From an uncultured Acidobacteriota bacterium (GTDB lineage Bacteria > Acidobacteriota > Blastocatellia > Pyrinomonadales > Pyrinomonadaceae), in the NCBI GenBank assembly GCA_937859595.1, contig CALMAH010000023.1:107148-171147 (forward strand): 64,000 bases of DNA, given 5' to 3'. The notes under the pieces are model-generated. The model was not told the origin of the DNA. It saw only the letters and a list, made by a program, of their open reading frames with translations, and ran no database searches. Below, in pieces: positions 19,092 to 27,810 of this stretch. A program made the translations under genes and the position numbers. Positions within the stretch are counted from its first letter, which is position 1. Each line of letters opens with the position of its first letter.

Positions 19092-19199
19092 GTGGTTTGC
19101 CATAATTGCGAAGAAAAAGTATCTCGCCTCGGAAAAGCCGGAAAGACCTTACATCGTTACCGATGCACTCCTTGCAATCGAACATTTTTACACAGTTGA
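19092..19199 (+). pseudogene. Zinc-ribbon fragment of an IS1-type transposase
   Basis: A 35-codon frame starting GTG with AGGAGA seven bases upstream. It has the pattern CHNC-(18)-RYRCTPCNRTF, two CxxC knuckles followed by a Thr-Phe, the same layout as the N-terminal zinc ribbon of IS1 InsA-like transposases. A stop follows at once and no downstream catalytic DDE region is seen, so it is most likely a truncated remnant. A genuine free-standing zinc-ribbon peptide is a less likely alternative, supported only by the good ribosome binding site. Confidence 0.45.
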
Positions 19200-19324
19200 G
19201 GATTTTCTTACGGATACTGCGGTGATTATACATTACCCACATAGATTTACAGCACTATCATATTTATGAATCCTTGCGTGAAGTCCGGGCTTTTGAAGCG
19301 AAGGCGTGTGCATAGCAATAGAGA

Positions 19325-19460
19325 GCTTTGAAAAGCCATCGAACGTCAGCAATCACCGTCTTTGAGTCTGCAAAGCAGACGTGATAGTTGTAGCCCCATG
19401 TGAAGCGAAGCGGAACGTGGGGTTTGATGCAGCAACACAGTCAGAGCCTGTAAAACAGGC
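19325..19460. repeat. Cluster of short hairpins
   Basis: Perfect small palindromes follow each other: GCTTT-GA-AAAGC (19325-19336), GTCTGC-AAA-GCAGAC (19366-19380, enclosed by outer ATCAC/GTGAT arms), a CCCCA/TGGGG pair near 19394-19422 and GCCTGT-AAA-ACAGGC (19446-19460). No open frame explains them. They precede the 124-base tandem repeats. Confidence 0.6.
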
Positions 19461-19490
19461 GATATAAATATATTTGCGGGTTTTTATGCC

Positions 19491-19760
19491 GCGTGTTTCA
19501 CACGCTCCGCGCTGGTCTGTCGTCCATTCTACACGTTCCGCCTATCGGCTCCACGTGTAGCTAAAGTTATTGGCGTGTGCTCCGCACACTAAGAACAAAA
19601 CCCGCTTATGTGTCGCGTGTTTCACACGCTTGGCGATGATCTGCCGTCCATTCTACACGTTCCGCCTATCGGCTCCGCGTGTAGCTAAAGTTATTGGCGT
19701 GTGCTCCGCACACTAACAAACAACCTGGTTTTGTGTCGCGTGTTTCACGCGTTTGGCGAT
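19491..19760. repeat. Hairpin-bearing tandem repeats, ~124 bp, about 2.2 copies
   Basis: Copies begin with GCGTGTTTCAC at 19491, 19615 and 19738; the third is truncated. Each full copy holds three hairpins: GCGTGT-TTC-ACACGC, a CTACACGT/ACGTGTAG stem (19529-19536 with 19553-19560; the second copy reads CGCGTGTAG) enclosing a CCG/CGG inner stem, and GTGTGC-TCC-GCACAC. Copies 1 and 2 are near-identical over the central 90 bases. There is no coding frame through them. The 19760-20042 stretch that follows contains nothing I can recognise. Confidence 0.75.
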
Positions 19761-20042
19761 GGCGGTATTGATCGTGGAATTGTCCGAAATCGTAAACCTG
19801 AAATCGAGATCGTTTTCGATCCTACGGCTACTTTCGCGGAAAGCTGCCGATCTTACCAAAACAAAGGAAACGGGTCAGACGTGCAATTCTTAGAGTCTTA
19901 GTGATAGTCCTTTGCAACCAATTCAATTGCATAGTCAAATCACAGTTTGCTGTCGTTCTCCTCGTTTGAGGGGACCGCGTCGCGGCGGCGGGCGACGGAG
20001 AATTGTACTTCAGACCCTGTACCTTCTGCTATTGTCTTTTTG

Positions 20043-21560
20043 TTATCTGAATTTGGTTTCCGCGACTCTATCCGACCGAACCGGCTGAGAAGGAGACCGA
20101 TCGGCTATCAACGGTATCCAGACCAGATCGGCGATCTCGTCAGTTACGTTTATCGATCTTGTTTCGAATCTATAGAGCCTGTGTTCCGCCGAGGCGATAT
20201 ACGTCTTTCCTGTTTCTACTCCGGAAAATTCAAAGTAGCCAAATAGGTTAGTTCTTGCCGTGCGGAGATTGCCCTCTTGATCGGCCAAATATACCGTGAC
20301 TCCGGATATACCCCGTCCATCTTTTTCGTTCGATGTTAAGAATCGCCCGCCGATCGTAACAGTGGCCGAAGAAGGGCCGAGCCTCTCATAAGACCCCATG
20401 TCGCTGCCATCGCCGGGCAATCCCATCAGAGGGCTGCCTGACGGCCGGGGGTATCCGCGCTGGTCTGTAAAGTATGCGGGGCTGTTTCCCTGATCGATGG
20501 CGGGACTGCCTTCGAGCAGTGCGTGTGTAAATGTCGGCCCGCCATTATTTTGCAGCGGCCCGACCATTGGGTTCAGCGGAGCCGCGCCGATCCCCCAAAG
20601 GTTCGTTGGCGTATTGAGTCCGTCACAATATTCGATATTTCCGATCAGGTTATATGTTCCCGAAGCATAGCCGTATATGTCAGGCCCGAATTCCGAGGCT
20701 AAGTTCAAAGCGACGATGTTATTTTGTAGTGTTGAAATTCCAAACAGAAGTAGCCCTCCTCCATTCGAAGCTTGATTGTGGACGAAGGTGTTGTTGGTCG
20801 CGGTTATCGTATTCCAGTTCAAGATGGCACCGCCATAAACGAAACCAGTATTTCCGCTGAAGGTACTGTTTACTGCGTGTAACGTGCCGTCGTTGTAAAT
20901 TGCTCCGCCCCCATACCCTGTCGCGGAATTTCCGCTCAAGGTCGAGCTGTCCATAAACACGGTGCCGACGACGTACATCGCCCCACCGTAGTCACTGCTG
21001 TTCCCGACGAAAGTGTTTCGATTCACATTCAGTGTGGCACCATAGTCAACGTATATAGCCCCGGCCGCGTAAAATGCGGCGTTGTTTTCGAACGTACAGT
21101 CATTGAGCGTAAGAGTGTGGCCGAAGCCCGTGTAGATCGCTCCTCCGTCCATGCTGTAACCATTACTGATCGTAAGGTTTGTAATGACAACGTTGGAATT
21201 GCTGTTTGAAAGGTCGATAATACGGAAAGTGTCGTCTCCTTTGATAGTCACGGCCTGCGGCATCGCATTAGTGATGGTCGTCGCGGCATAAAGACACGGG
21301 TCTAACGTCGATGAAAGCGTGATGGTGAACCGTTGGGCCTCCGGGTCGTAGTTTGGGTCGGACGTCGGGATCGCGAAGACGATGTCAGTGGCGAAGTAGG
21401 TGCACTCAGGGTCGACAAGAGCGGAGCGCAAGCTGCCGGGACCGGAGTCGTTCGTGTTGGTAACGGTCAGCGTAGCTGCGCTCGTGCTGACGGCAAAGAG
21501 AAGGAGGAGCATTCCGGCAAGGGCGGAAGCATTTGTCAAAAACGTTTCTATTCGGATCAT
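20043..21560 (-). CDS. Secreted parallel beta-helix protein with C-terminal SdrD-like domain
   Basis: A 505-residue exported protein. A signal peptide (about 1-28, core ALAGMLLLLFAVSTSAA) precedes TLTVTNTNDSGPGSLRSAL, the hallmark start of CSLREA/choice-of-anchor proteins. From about 100 to 300 short strands repeat with the GG-AI-Y-N and NNTF/NSTFSGN patterns of a right-handed parallel beta-helix. GSPAIDQGN and PRPSGSP-(n)-DMGSYE near 355-395 are the usual choice-of-anchor Q ending. The last 100 residues (GGRFLTSNEKDGRGISGVTVYL ... YFEFSGVETGKTY) are a carboxypeptidase-regulatory-like fold. It is probably cell-surface or secreted. ATG at 21560 is chosen over GTG at 21578. Confidence 0.8.
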   Translation of the reverse strand: MIRIETFLTNASALAGMLLLLFAVSTSAATLTVTNTNDSGPGSLRSALVDPECTYFATDIVFAIPTSDPNYDPEAQRFTITLSSTLDPCLYAATTITNAMPQAVTIKGDDTFRIIDLSNSNSNVVITNLTISNGYSMDGGAIYTGFGHTLTLNDCTFENNAAFYAAGAIYVDYGATLNVNRNTFVGNSSDYGGAMYVVGTVFMDSSTLSGNSATGYGGGAIYNDGTLHAVNSTFSGNTGFVYGGAILNWNTITATNNTFVHNQASNGGGLLLFGISTLQNNIVALNLASEFGPDIYGYASGTYNLIGNIEYCDGLNTPTNLWGIGAAPLNPMVGPLQNNGGPTFTHALLEGSPAIDQGNSPAYFTDQRGYPRPSGSPLMGLPGDGSDMGSYERLGPSSATVTIGGRFLTSNEKDGRGISGVTVYLADQEGNLRTARTNLFGYFEFSGVETGKTYIASAEHRLYRFETRSINVTDEIADLVWIPLIADRSPSQPVRSDRVAETKFR

Positions 21561-22056
21561 ATTTTTGTTGGGGTACACTTCGGTGTGCTAATAAGAATCT
21601 CGGGTCCGTCTATGTCTCGGCATTAGTGGGGTGACGTATGGCACTCGATTCGCGAATCCGGAATGACGGAAAACAAACCCTGCAATGTGGGCATTTATGT
21701 CATTCAATTGCCGTACCATAGCCTTTCGGCATGGAATTCGACATTACACGGGCAAAGGCGCCGAAAATTCCCGTTTGGATATGGGCCGGTGCGGAGATTT
21801 GCTCCACTTTTCTGCCCCATATCTGTTTATTTAGCTATTGCGGGATGTTCTTATTGCAGATCGACGCCTGAGGAGACCTCAACTGTGATCTTTATCGGAA
21901 GGAAAAGGGGAGCGGGGCCATCTTGTAAAATGCAAAATTCACCGAAGGATCGCACGTCTGACGCGGTCCCTTCCGTCTAAACGATCCAGACGGAGCCAAG
22001 GTCATTTGGTGTGTCCCACAGGCGGATAGGGATCGATGGCGAATAGTTGTAGCGGG
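21561..22056. other. Intergenic, nothing recognised
   Basis: About 500 bases between two leftward genes. It should hold the promoter of the beta-helix gene. An open frame on the plus strand at 21663-21980 has no family resemblance or ribosome binding site and is not called. I see no riboswitch or RNA fold that I can name. Confidence 0.4.
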
Positions 22057-22890
22057 TTATTTTTTTGTCTTTTCGGCTTGTTTTTCGATCTGTTTGGCCA
22101 TGCGGGTGGCGTGGTTTCGGGCGATCAGGGGCAGGCGTTCGTCGTTCTCGAGTTCGGTCAGAAACGGAATGATGGCAGCCGGGTCCGAGATCTCGTTTCT
22201 GCGGAGCAGCGAATCAAGGCGGGTCATTAATCGCGGTGTGTCCAGCGGCTGTGTCTGGCGAGCGAGGTCGATCTCGAACCGCCAGATATATTCATTGCCT
22301 ATCTTTCGATATTCGTCCGCCAGGGCCTTCGCGTTCTTGTTATCCGTCCAGTTAAATTCGGCCGTTCGGCTGCGTTCGCCGCGCGTCAGCGTAAATCGTG
22401 CGGTGCCAAGATGCGAAAAATCGCGGGCGTGCTGATAGCTGTCCGTCGAATCGAGAAAGTTCAGCGAATCATACGCCGTCTTTATCCGCTGCATAGCGAG
22501 AGGCGAAAGGCGGATAGGGTCGGTCACGGGATCCGGATCGTCCTTCCGATAAAATGTCACGGTCCCTTTGCCGCTCTCGTCGTGGCGGATAACGATGCGA
22601 CTTATCAAGAACGCCGTTTGTACGAATTCATAGCGATACTCATCGACACTATCGGCCGCAACGTCGTTTGCCGCGCCCGACCGCACGGCGTCGCCCGCGG
22701 CGGAAGCCAAGACCGGACGCGCATTCTTCTTGAGCGAAGCAGGTACTATCTCCACGGAGCCCTCCGGCCTCGTTTCCGTGGCCGCCACCGCCGGCACCGA
22801 ACTCGGTGCGACCGGCGTCCGGCGGTTCATCTGTGCCTCTGCGGACGCGACAAACAAAAATAAGAAAAATATAAATGCTTTCAAGTACAT
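22057..22890 (-). CDS. Secreted protein of unknown function
   Basis: A 277-residue exported protein I do not recognise. MYLKAFIFFLFLFVASAEAQ is a classical signal peptide, followed by a Pro/Ala-rich stretch to about 65. The mature domain has a beta-rich part (YRYEFVQTAFLISRIVIRHDESGKGTVTFY) and a helical C terminus (LIARNHATRMAKQIEKQAEKTKK). ATG at 22890 is chosen over upstream starts because it begins the signal peptide. It lies downstream of smc on the same strand, 128 bases away, and could be in the same transcript. Confidence 0.65.
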   Translation of the reverse strand: MYLKAFIFFLFLFVASAEAQMNRRTPVAPSSVPAVAATETRPEGSVEIVPASLKKNARPVLASAAGDAVRSGAANDVAADSVDEYRYEFVQTAFLISRIVIRHDESGKGTVTFYRKDDPDPVTDPIRLSPLAMQRIKTAYDSLNFLDSTDSYQHARDFSHLGTARFTLTRGERSRTAEFNWTDNKNAKALADEYRKIGNEYIWRFEIDLARQTQPLDTPRLMTRLDSLLRRNEISDPAAIIPFLTELENDERLPLIARNHATRMAKQIEKQAEKTKK

Positions 22891-23017
22891 AACGTTTACC
22901 GTCTCGTCCCTCGGCAGCCGCCCGCGGACAAAACTGTAATTATATAACAAATTGCCGACTTTTCGATGTGAAAAAACGAGAAATGGTTTGCGGGAACGGG
23001 CGATGCGGCCCGGGGGG

Positions 23018-26000
23018 CTATTCAAACTTAACGGAGACTACCTTGGAAACGCCGGCCTCCTGCATGGTAACGCCATAGAGCGCCCGAGCGGCCTCCATGG
23101 TGCGTTTGTTATGGGTGATAACGATAAACTGTGTGTTTGCAGACATTTCGGCGATCTTGTTCACAAAACGGCCGACGTTGGCGTCATCGAGCGGGGCATC
23201 CACCTCGTCCAGCAGACAGAAAGGCGACGGGCGATATTTGAAGATAGCGAGCACGAGAGCGATGGCCGTCATCGCCTTTTCGCCGCCCGAAAGCAACAAA
23301 ATATTCTGCAGCCGCTTGCCCGGCGGCTGGGCGATCACTTCAATACCGGCCTCGAGAATGTCGTCAGACTCAAGCAGCGACATCTCGCCACGGCCGCCGC
23401 CGAAAAGCTCGGCGAAATATTCCTGGAAATTAGCGTTGATCGCCTCGAACGCATTTTTAAACCGTTCGCGCGAACGGTCTTTTATCTCGCGGAGAGCCTC
23501 TTCGGCAGAGGCGATGCTGTCGATAATGTCCTGCCGCTGTGAGGTCAGGAACAAGAGACGTTCTTCCGCCTCGGCAAGCTCCTCGACCGCCAGCATGTTG
23601 ATCGCACCAAAACCTTCGAGCCGGCGGCGGAGAGTTTCGGAGCGTTCGCGGGCATCTTCGAGCAGGAAATCGTCGGGCAGCGTCTCAGACTCGACAAGAT
23701 CGGAAAGCTCAATATTTATCTCCTGAAGGCAATGTTCGTGAAGATTTTTCAGTTCGGTCATCGCCTCGGCTCGGCTTACTTCGACCGCGGCCCGGCCGTT
23801 CATCGCCTCCGAGGCCCGTCGGTTCAGCTCGGCAAGGCCGGTCGAGGCAAGATCGGCGGCGGCCCTGGCAGCGGCGACCTTTTCGATCTCGCTATCCAAC
23901 TCGGCCTTTTCGGCGGCTAACTCGGCCTCTACACCGTTAAGCCGCGTTTCGATCGCCCCGACAGAGGCCCGCAACTCAACGATCTTTTCGCGTGCAGTTG
24001 AGGTCTCGGCACGAAGTTGGCCGATGCGCAGTTCGAGTTCCTTGCGTTCCTGTTCGATGCGGCGAAGCGCGCTGTGCACGGCCCGGCGACGCTCATCTGA
24101 AGTGGCCGCAAGCGTCCGTTTTTCGTTTAGCCGCGTGTTCTCGACGGACGCAAGTTCGCGGGCATTGATGAGCGAAGCGGCTATCGTATCAAGTTCGGCC
24201 TGTGCTGCGGAACGGAGCGAATCTGCCTCAAGCCGGTTTGCCTTTGCGTCCTCGATCTTCTTGCCGACCTCAGCGATCTCTCCCGTTACCTGGCCGATCT
24301 CGTCAGCAACAACGCGGGCATGGCGCTCGGCCCGTTCGATCTCCTGACGGAGATTTTTCTCGTTGATCTCCAGGGAAAGCAGATGGCGCTCGACCTTGAT
24401 AATGACGGATTGGAGATCGACGGCCTTTTCCTCTACTTCGGCCAATTCTTTGCGGGCCACGGCAACGACCGATTCGGCAGACGCGAGATCACGGGCCAGC
24501 AGGGCTTCGGACTCAGAGAGACTGGCGAGTTCGCGTTTGAATGCGAGAAGCGAATCGTTCGTACCGTCGGCGGTCTCACGGCTGCTGACGTAAAGGCTGC
24601 CGCCTGCGAGCATCTCACCCGTCTCGGTAACGAGAAGCCCGGCATCTTCGGAACGCGCGGACGCGAGATCAGCCACGATGCGGGCGGACATCTCGCGGGG
24701 AAACGCCTGCCGCAAAACCTCGGTCAATTCAGAAGCGGCTCCGAGAACGTCAACGATCGACTCGGGGTTCGAGCCTGAGCCCGTTCGGTTTGACGCGGGC
24801 CGTGCGCCCGGAGCGATAAGCACAGAAACACGGCCGATGCGATTTGCCCGCAGCCAATCGGCCACTTTTCGGGCGTCCCCGAGGTCCTTTACCACGACGG
24901 CCTGCAGATATTGGCCGAAAACGCTCTCCACCGCCCGCTCAAAGCGTTCATCGACAGAGAGAAAATCCGCCAACACCCCGAGCGGGCGCACGCCGATCTT
25001 TGCCTGTTCGCCAAAGAACTTTTGGATCTGCGGGGCATAGACGGCCCTTTTCTCCTCGAGCTCGCGAAGCGTTTCCAGCCGGTTGAGCGTCCGCGAATGC
25101 TCATTATGTGCCGCACGGAGCATCGCCTCTGCGGACGCCAGTTTTTCGCGGGCCGTTTCAGCCGCAGCATGGATCTCCTGTTTTTCAGCGTTGTAGGAGG
25201 CCAGCTTTTCGCGTTCTGAAGCAAGTTCTGCCACGGCCTTTTCGGCCTCTGCGACGTGTTCTGCCCGGGTCTCCTCGGCACGCATCGCCTCTACCTTTAG
25301 GCCCTCTGAACGAGTTGTAAGCCGTTCCAGGTTGAACGCAAGCTGGCGGGCGATCTCGTCAAATCGTTCGACCGCCGAGGCGTGGCGCATCAATTCGTCG
25401 CGGCGGATGTCCATTTCGGCCTCGATAGTTTGGACATCGGCCATTTTTTCCGAATAACGTTTTTCGGCTTCGACCAGGATCAGGCGAGTGGCGTCCACCT
25501 CGGCGCTTTCCTTTTGGTCTTCTTCTTCGAGCCTTTGAAATTCGGAGGCAGCGAGCGAGGCCCTCTCCTCGGCAGCCTGTATCTCGCCGTCGAGGGCGAC
25601 AACGCGGTCCTCGAGATCGGCAATTTGCCCGGTCTGGTAGCGATGTTCGCGCTCCGCACGGTCGCGGTCGAGTGCATTGTCAGCGTGTTTTGCACGAAGA
25701 GCCGAGAGCGATTCCTCGGCCGCTCTTGCTGCGGAGGTTGCCTCTCTGACCATCTCTTCCTGGCGGACGACCTCGTCCCCAAGCGACCGTTCACGTGCCT
25801 GCTCGTCTGCAAGCCGCTTGCCGAGCTGGTCGATAGCGTCAGAAAAATGGCGGCCCTCGGCGGCATAAAGCTGGCGGAGAAGCACGCGAAACTCTTCCTG
25901 CAAAACGACAAAACGGCGTGTTTTTGCTGCCTGGCGACGGAGCGAAGCGGCCTGTTTATCGACCTCGGAGACGATATCTGAGATACGGCCCAGATTGGTC

Positions 26001-26836
26001 TTTGCCGACTCAAGCCGCGATTCGGCGGCACGCTGGCGGGTGCGGAATTTCGAGATGCCGGCGGCTTCCTCTATCAGATTGCGGCGGTCGGCCGGCTTTG
26101 CCGAGAGTATCTGCCCGATGCGGCCCTGCTCGATGATGGCATAATGAGCACCCGAAAGCCCGGTGCCGGCAAAAAGGTCCTGAATGTCGCGAAGGCGGCA
26201 GGTCTTGCCATTGAGCAGATATTCGCTTTCGCCCGAAAGATAAAGCCGACGAGTGACCGAAACGGCCTCACCCGGAGCAAAATCGAGGGCGAACGAACGC
26301 GGCCGCCAATGACGCTTTGTCTTAACCGTGCGTTCGACGGTCTGTACCGAACCGACAGCAACGGCCTTGACGGTTTCTTCGGCAACCTCTTCGGCGTGAA
26401 ATCCATTACTCTGAATGCGGACAGCAGATCCCGGGTCAGCGATCTCTTCCAGATCGGTGTGAACCGCATCGGCTTCCAGAGAATCGACATCGACGGCCAT
26501 CTCGTCGATCTCGCTTAAGGTCTCGTCTATCTCCGCGAGTTCGGCATCCTCGAAACTGAGCGCGTTCTCGTCGCGGACGAGATGGAGCACAACCTCAGCC
26601 ATGCCCGAAGGCTGACGGTTTTTTGTGCCCTGAAACACGACATCTTTCATCTCGCCGCCGCGGAGCGACCGTGCCCGCTGTTCACCGAGCACCCAGGAAA
26701 TGGCGTCCGAGACGTTTGACTTACCGCAGCCGTTAGGTCCGACGACCGCGGTTATGCCGCTGCCGGTAAAAACCACTTCGGTATAGTCTGCAAATGATTT
26801 AAAGCCTGTGATCTCGAGGCGTTGGAGCTTGAACAT
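23018..26836 (-). CDS. smc: Chromosome segregation ATPase SMC
   Basis: A 1272-residue protein. The N-terminal head has Walker A GPNGCGKSN (33-41); coiled coils run to a hinge at about 600-730 (GVRPLGVLADFL to GEMLAGG); the C-terminal head has signature LLSGGEKAMTA and Walker B FCLLDEVDAPLDD. SMC dimers with ScpAB load at parS and organise the chromosome. Residues about 91-190 hold an insertion of roughly 85 residues, very acidic (AELAEIDETLSEIDEM and onward), between EVVLHLV and VTRRLYLSGESEYLLNG where relatives have about 15 residues. Otherwise the protein is intact. No scpA or scpB is in the window. Confidence 0.95.
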   Translation of the reverse strand: MFKLQRLEITGFKSFADYTEVVFTGSGITAVVGPNGCGKSNVSDAISWVLGEQRARSLRGGEMKDVVFQGTKNRQPSGMAEVVLHLVRDENALSFEDAELAEIDETLSEIDEMAVDVDSLEADAVHTDLEEIADPGSAVRIQSNGFHAEEVAEETVKAVAVGSVQTVERTVKTKRHWRPRSFALDFAPGEAVSVTRRLYLSGESEYLLNGKTCRLRDIQDLFAGTGLSGAHYAIIEQGRIGQILSAKPADRRNLIEEAAGISKFRTRQRAAESRLESAKTNLGRISDIVSEVDKQAASLRRQAAKTRRFVVLQEEFRVLLRQLYAAEGRHFSDAIDQLGKRLADEQARERSLGDEVVRQEEMVREATSAARAAEESLSALRAKHADNALDRDRAEREHRYQTGQIADLEDRVVALDGEIQAAEERASLAASEFQRLEEEDQKESAEVDATRLILVEAEKRYSEKMADVQTIEAEMDIRRDELMRHASAVERFDEIARQLAFNLERLTTRSEGLKVEAMRAEETRAEHVAEAEKAVAELASEREKLASYNAEKQEIHAAAETAREKLASAEAMLRAAHNEHSRTLNRLETLRELEEKRAVYAPQIQKFFGEQAKIGVRPLGVLADFLSVDERFERAVESVFGQYLQAVVVKDLGDARKVADWLRANRIGRVSVLIAPGARPASNRTGSGSNPESIVDVLGAASELTEVLRQAFPREMSARIVADLASARSEDAGLLVTETGEMLAGGSLYVSSRETADGTNDSLLAFKRELASLSESEALLARDLASAESVVAVARKELAEVEEKAVDLQSVIIKVERHLLSLEINEKNLRQEIERAERHARVVADEIGQVTGEIAEVGKKIEDAKANRLEADSLRSAAQAELDTIAASLINARELASVENTRLNEKRTLAATSDERRRAVHSALRRIEQERKELELRIGQLRAETSTAREKIVELRASVGAIETRLNGVEAELAAEKAELDSEIEKVAAARAAADLASTGLAELNRRASEAMNGRAAVEVSRAEAMTELKNLHEHCLQEINIELSDLVESETLPDDFLLEDARERSETLRRRLEGFGAINMLAVEELAEAEERLLFLTSQRQDIIDSIASAEEALREIKDRSRERFKNAFEAINANFQEYFAELFGGGRGEMSLLESDDILEAGIEVIAQPPGKRLQNILLLSGGEKAMTAIALVLAIFKYRPSPFCLLDEVDAPLDDANVGRFVNKIAEMSANTQFIVITHNKRTMEAARALYGVTMQEAGVSKVVSVKFE

Positions 26837-26988
26837 TCTATAGTGCTTGCCTTTCGGAGTAGCACTATATTTTGTGGTATTTGAGTGCCTAAGTCAACCT
26901 AAAATAGGCACGGCACAAGTAAACGGCGTGCAAAGGAATGTTCGTTCTAGAGGGGTGCGGAGGCAGAACGGTCAAGGGCGGAGCCTGA

Positions 26989-27747
26989 CTAGACAAGCTC
27001 CGAGCCGACATCGCGGAGGCCCTGTTGTTCGGCTCGTTCGTGGTCGAGTTCGGTCAGGACATCGAGAAGAAAATTGGTGTTCGAGGAGATGTTTATGACC
27101 ACCGGGAATTCTGTCTCAGCAATAGAGAACTCGAAGGTGCCGCTGTTGAGTTCGATGATCTCGCGAAAGGCGGAGACCCCATTGTGGCCGTTGCATTCGG
27201 CATCGACGATGCGCCCCTCGTTAAACGCGACGCTCGAAAGAACGATGTCCGATTTTAGTACCAGCAGGCCGGTCATTTTCGCATTTTCGATGACCTGCAC
27301 GGCGTCAAAAAGGCTGACATAGCCGAGATTTCCCGCCATGGTCACGTCGGTGCGGACCTTTTGGGGCGAGCGGTCGCGCGTGGTGGCAAAATCGGGGCGG
27401 CGAGCCCGCCGGATGGCCTCCAGGCCGGGAGCTACGGAAATGCGGGGATCGAGCAGCTTAGCCTCCTGCAGCCGATCGTAGGCCAGATCGAAATCTTCCC
27501 GGCCGATGTAGAGCGTGACCAGAGCGAGACATTGTTTTGCCGCCTCGTTGAGATTCTTTTGCTTCACGCAGACGTCGCGAAGCTTTTCGCGCAGCGGGAT
27601 GGAACGCGGGCTGCGTTCTATCGATTCGCGAAGGATCTGAAATGCCTTTTCGGGCGATGCGTATTTTACGAACAGGTCGGCATCCAAAAGGACGCTTTCA
27701 ATTGAGACTTCGCTGACTGGTATTGTGGGTTCTAGGGTGGCGTTCAT
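26989..27747 (-). CDS. TPR plus DUF4388 protein
   Basis: A 252-residue soluble protein. The first half (about 20-100) is a helical TPR-like region: LFVKYASPEKAFQILRESIERSP, then LREKLRDVCVKQKNLNEAAKQCLALV and FDLAYDRLQEAKLLDP. The second half (about 135-240), GNLGYVSLFDAVQVIENAKMTGLLVL ... GRIVDAECNGHNGVSAFREII, fits DUF4388, the PatA N-terminal-like domain often found with response regulators and gliding or type IV pilus systems. A signalling scaffold is likely but unproved. It is upstream of smc on the same strand, 152 bases apart. Confidence 0.7.
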   Translation of the reverse strand: MNATLEPTIPVSEVSIESVLLDADLFVKYASPEKAFQILRESIERSPRSIPLREKLRDVCVKQKNLNEAAKQCLALVTLYIGREDFDLAYDRLQEAKLLDPRISVAPGLEAIRRARRPDFATTRDRSPQKVRTDVTMAGNLGYVSLFDAVQVIENAKMTGLLVLKSDIVLSSVAFNEGRIVDAECNGHNGVSAFREIIELNSGTFEFSIAETEFPVVINISSNTNFLLDVLTELDHERAEQQGLRDVGSELV

Positions 27748-27810
27748 GGCCTACAATGTTAATAAATTATCAACATAGTTAAATTACCATATTTTTCGAA
27801 CTTGCGCTAT

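Noticed and set aside
18918..19103. Minus-strand frame ending in a VGFEPTEPVQRFT-like sequence
   Set aside because: This is the well-known spurious peptide from the antisense of a tRNA T arm and acceptor.
19491..19760. CRISPR array
   Set aside because: Repeats are 124 bases long and contiguous, with no spacers and no cas genes.
19701..19901. Small plus-strand frame of 66 codons
   Set aside because: It starts inside the hairpin repeats and has no ribosome binding site or resemblance to a protein family.
21663..21980. Plus-strand frame of 105 codons in the gap after the beta-helix gene
   Set aside because: No ribosome binding site or recognisable pattern; composition like intergenic DNA.
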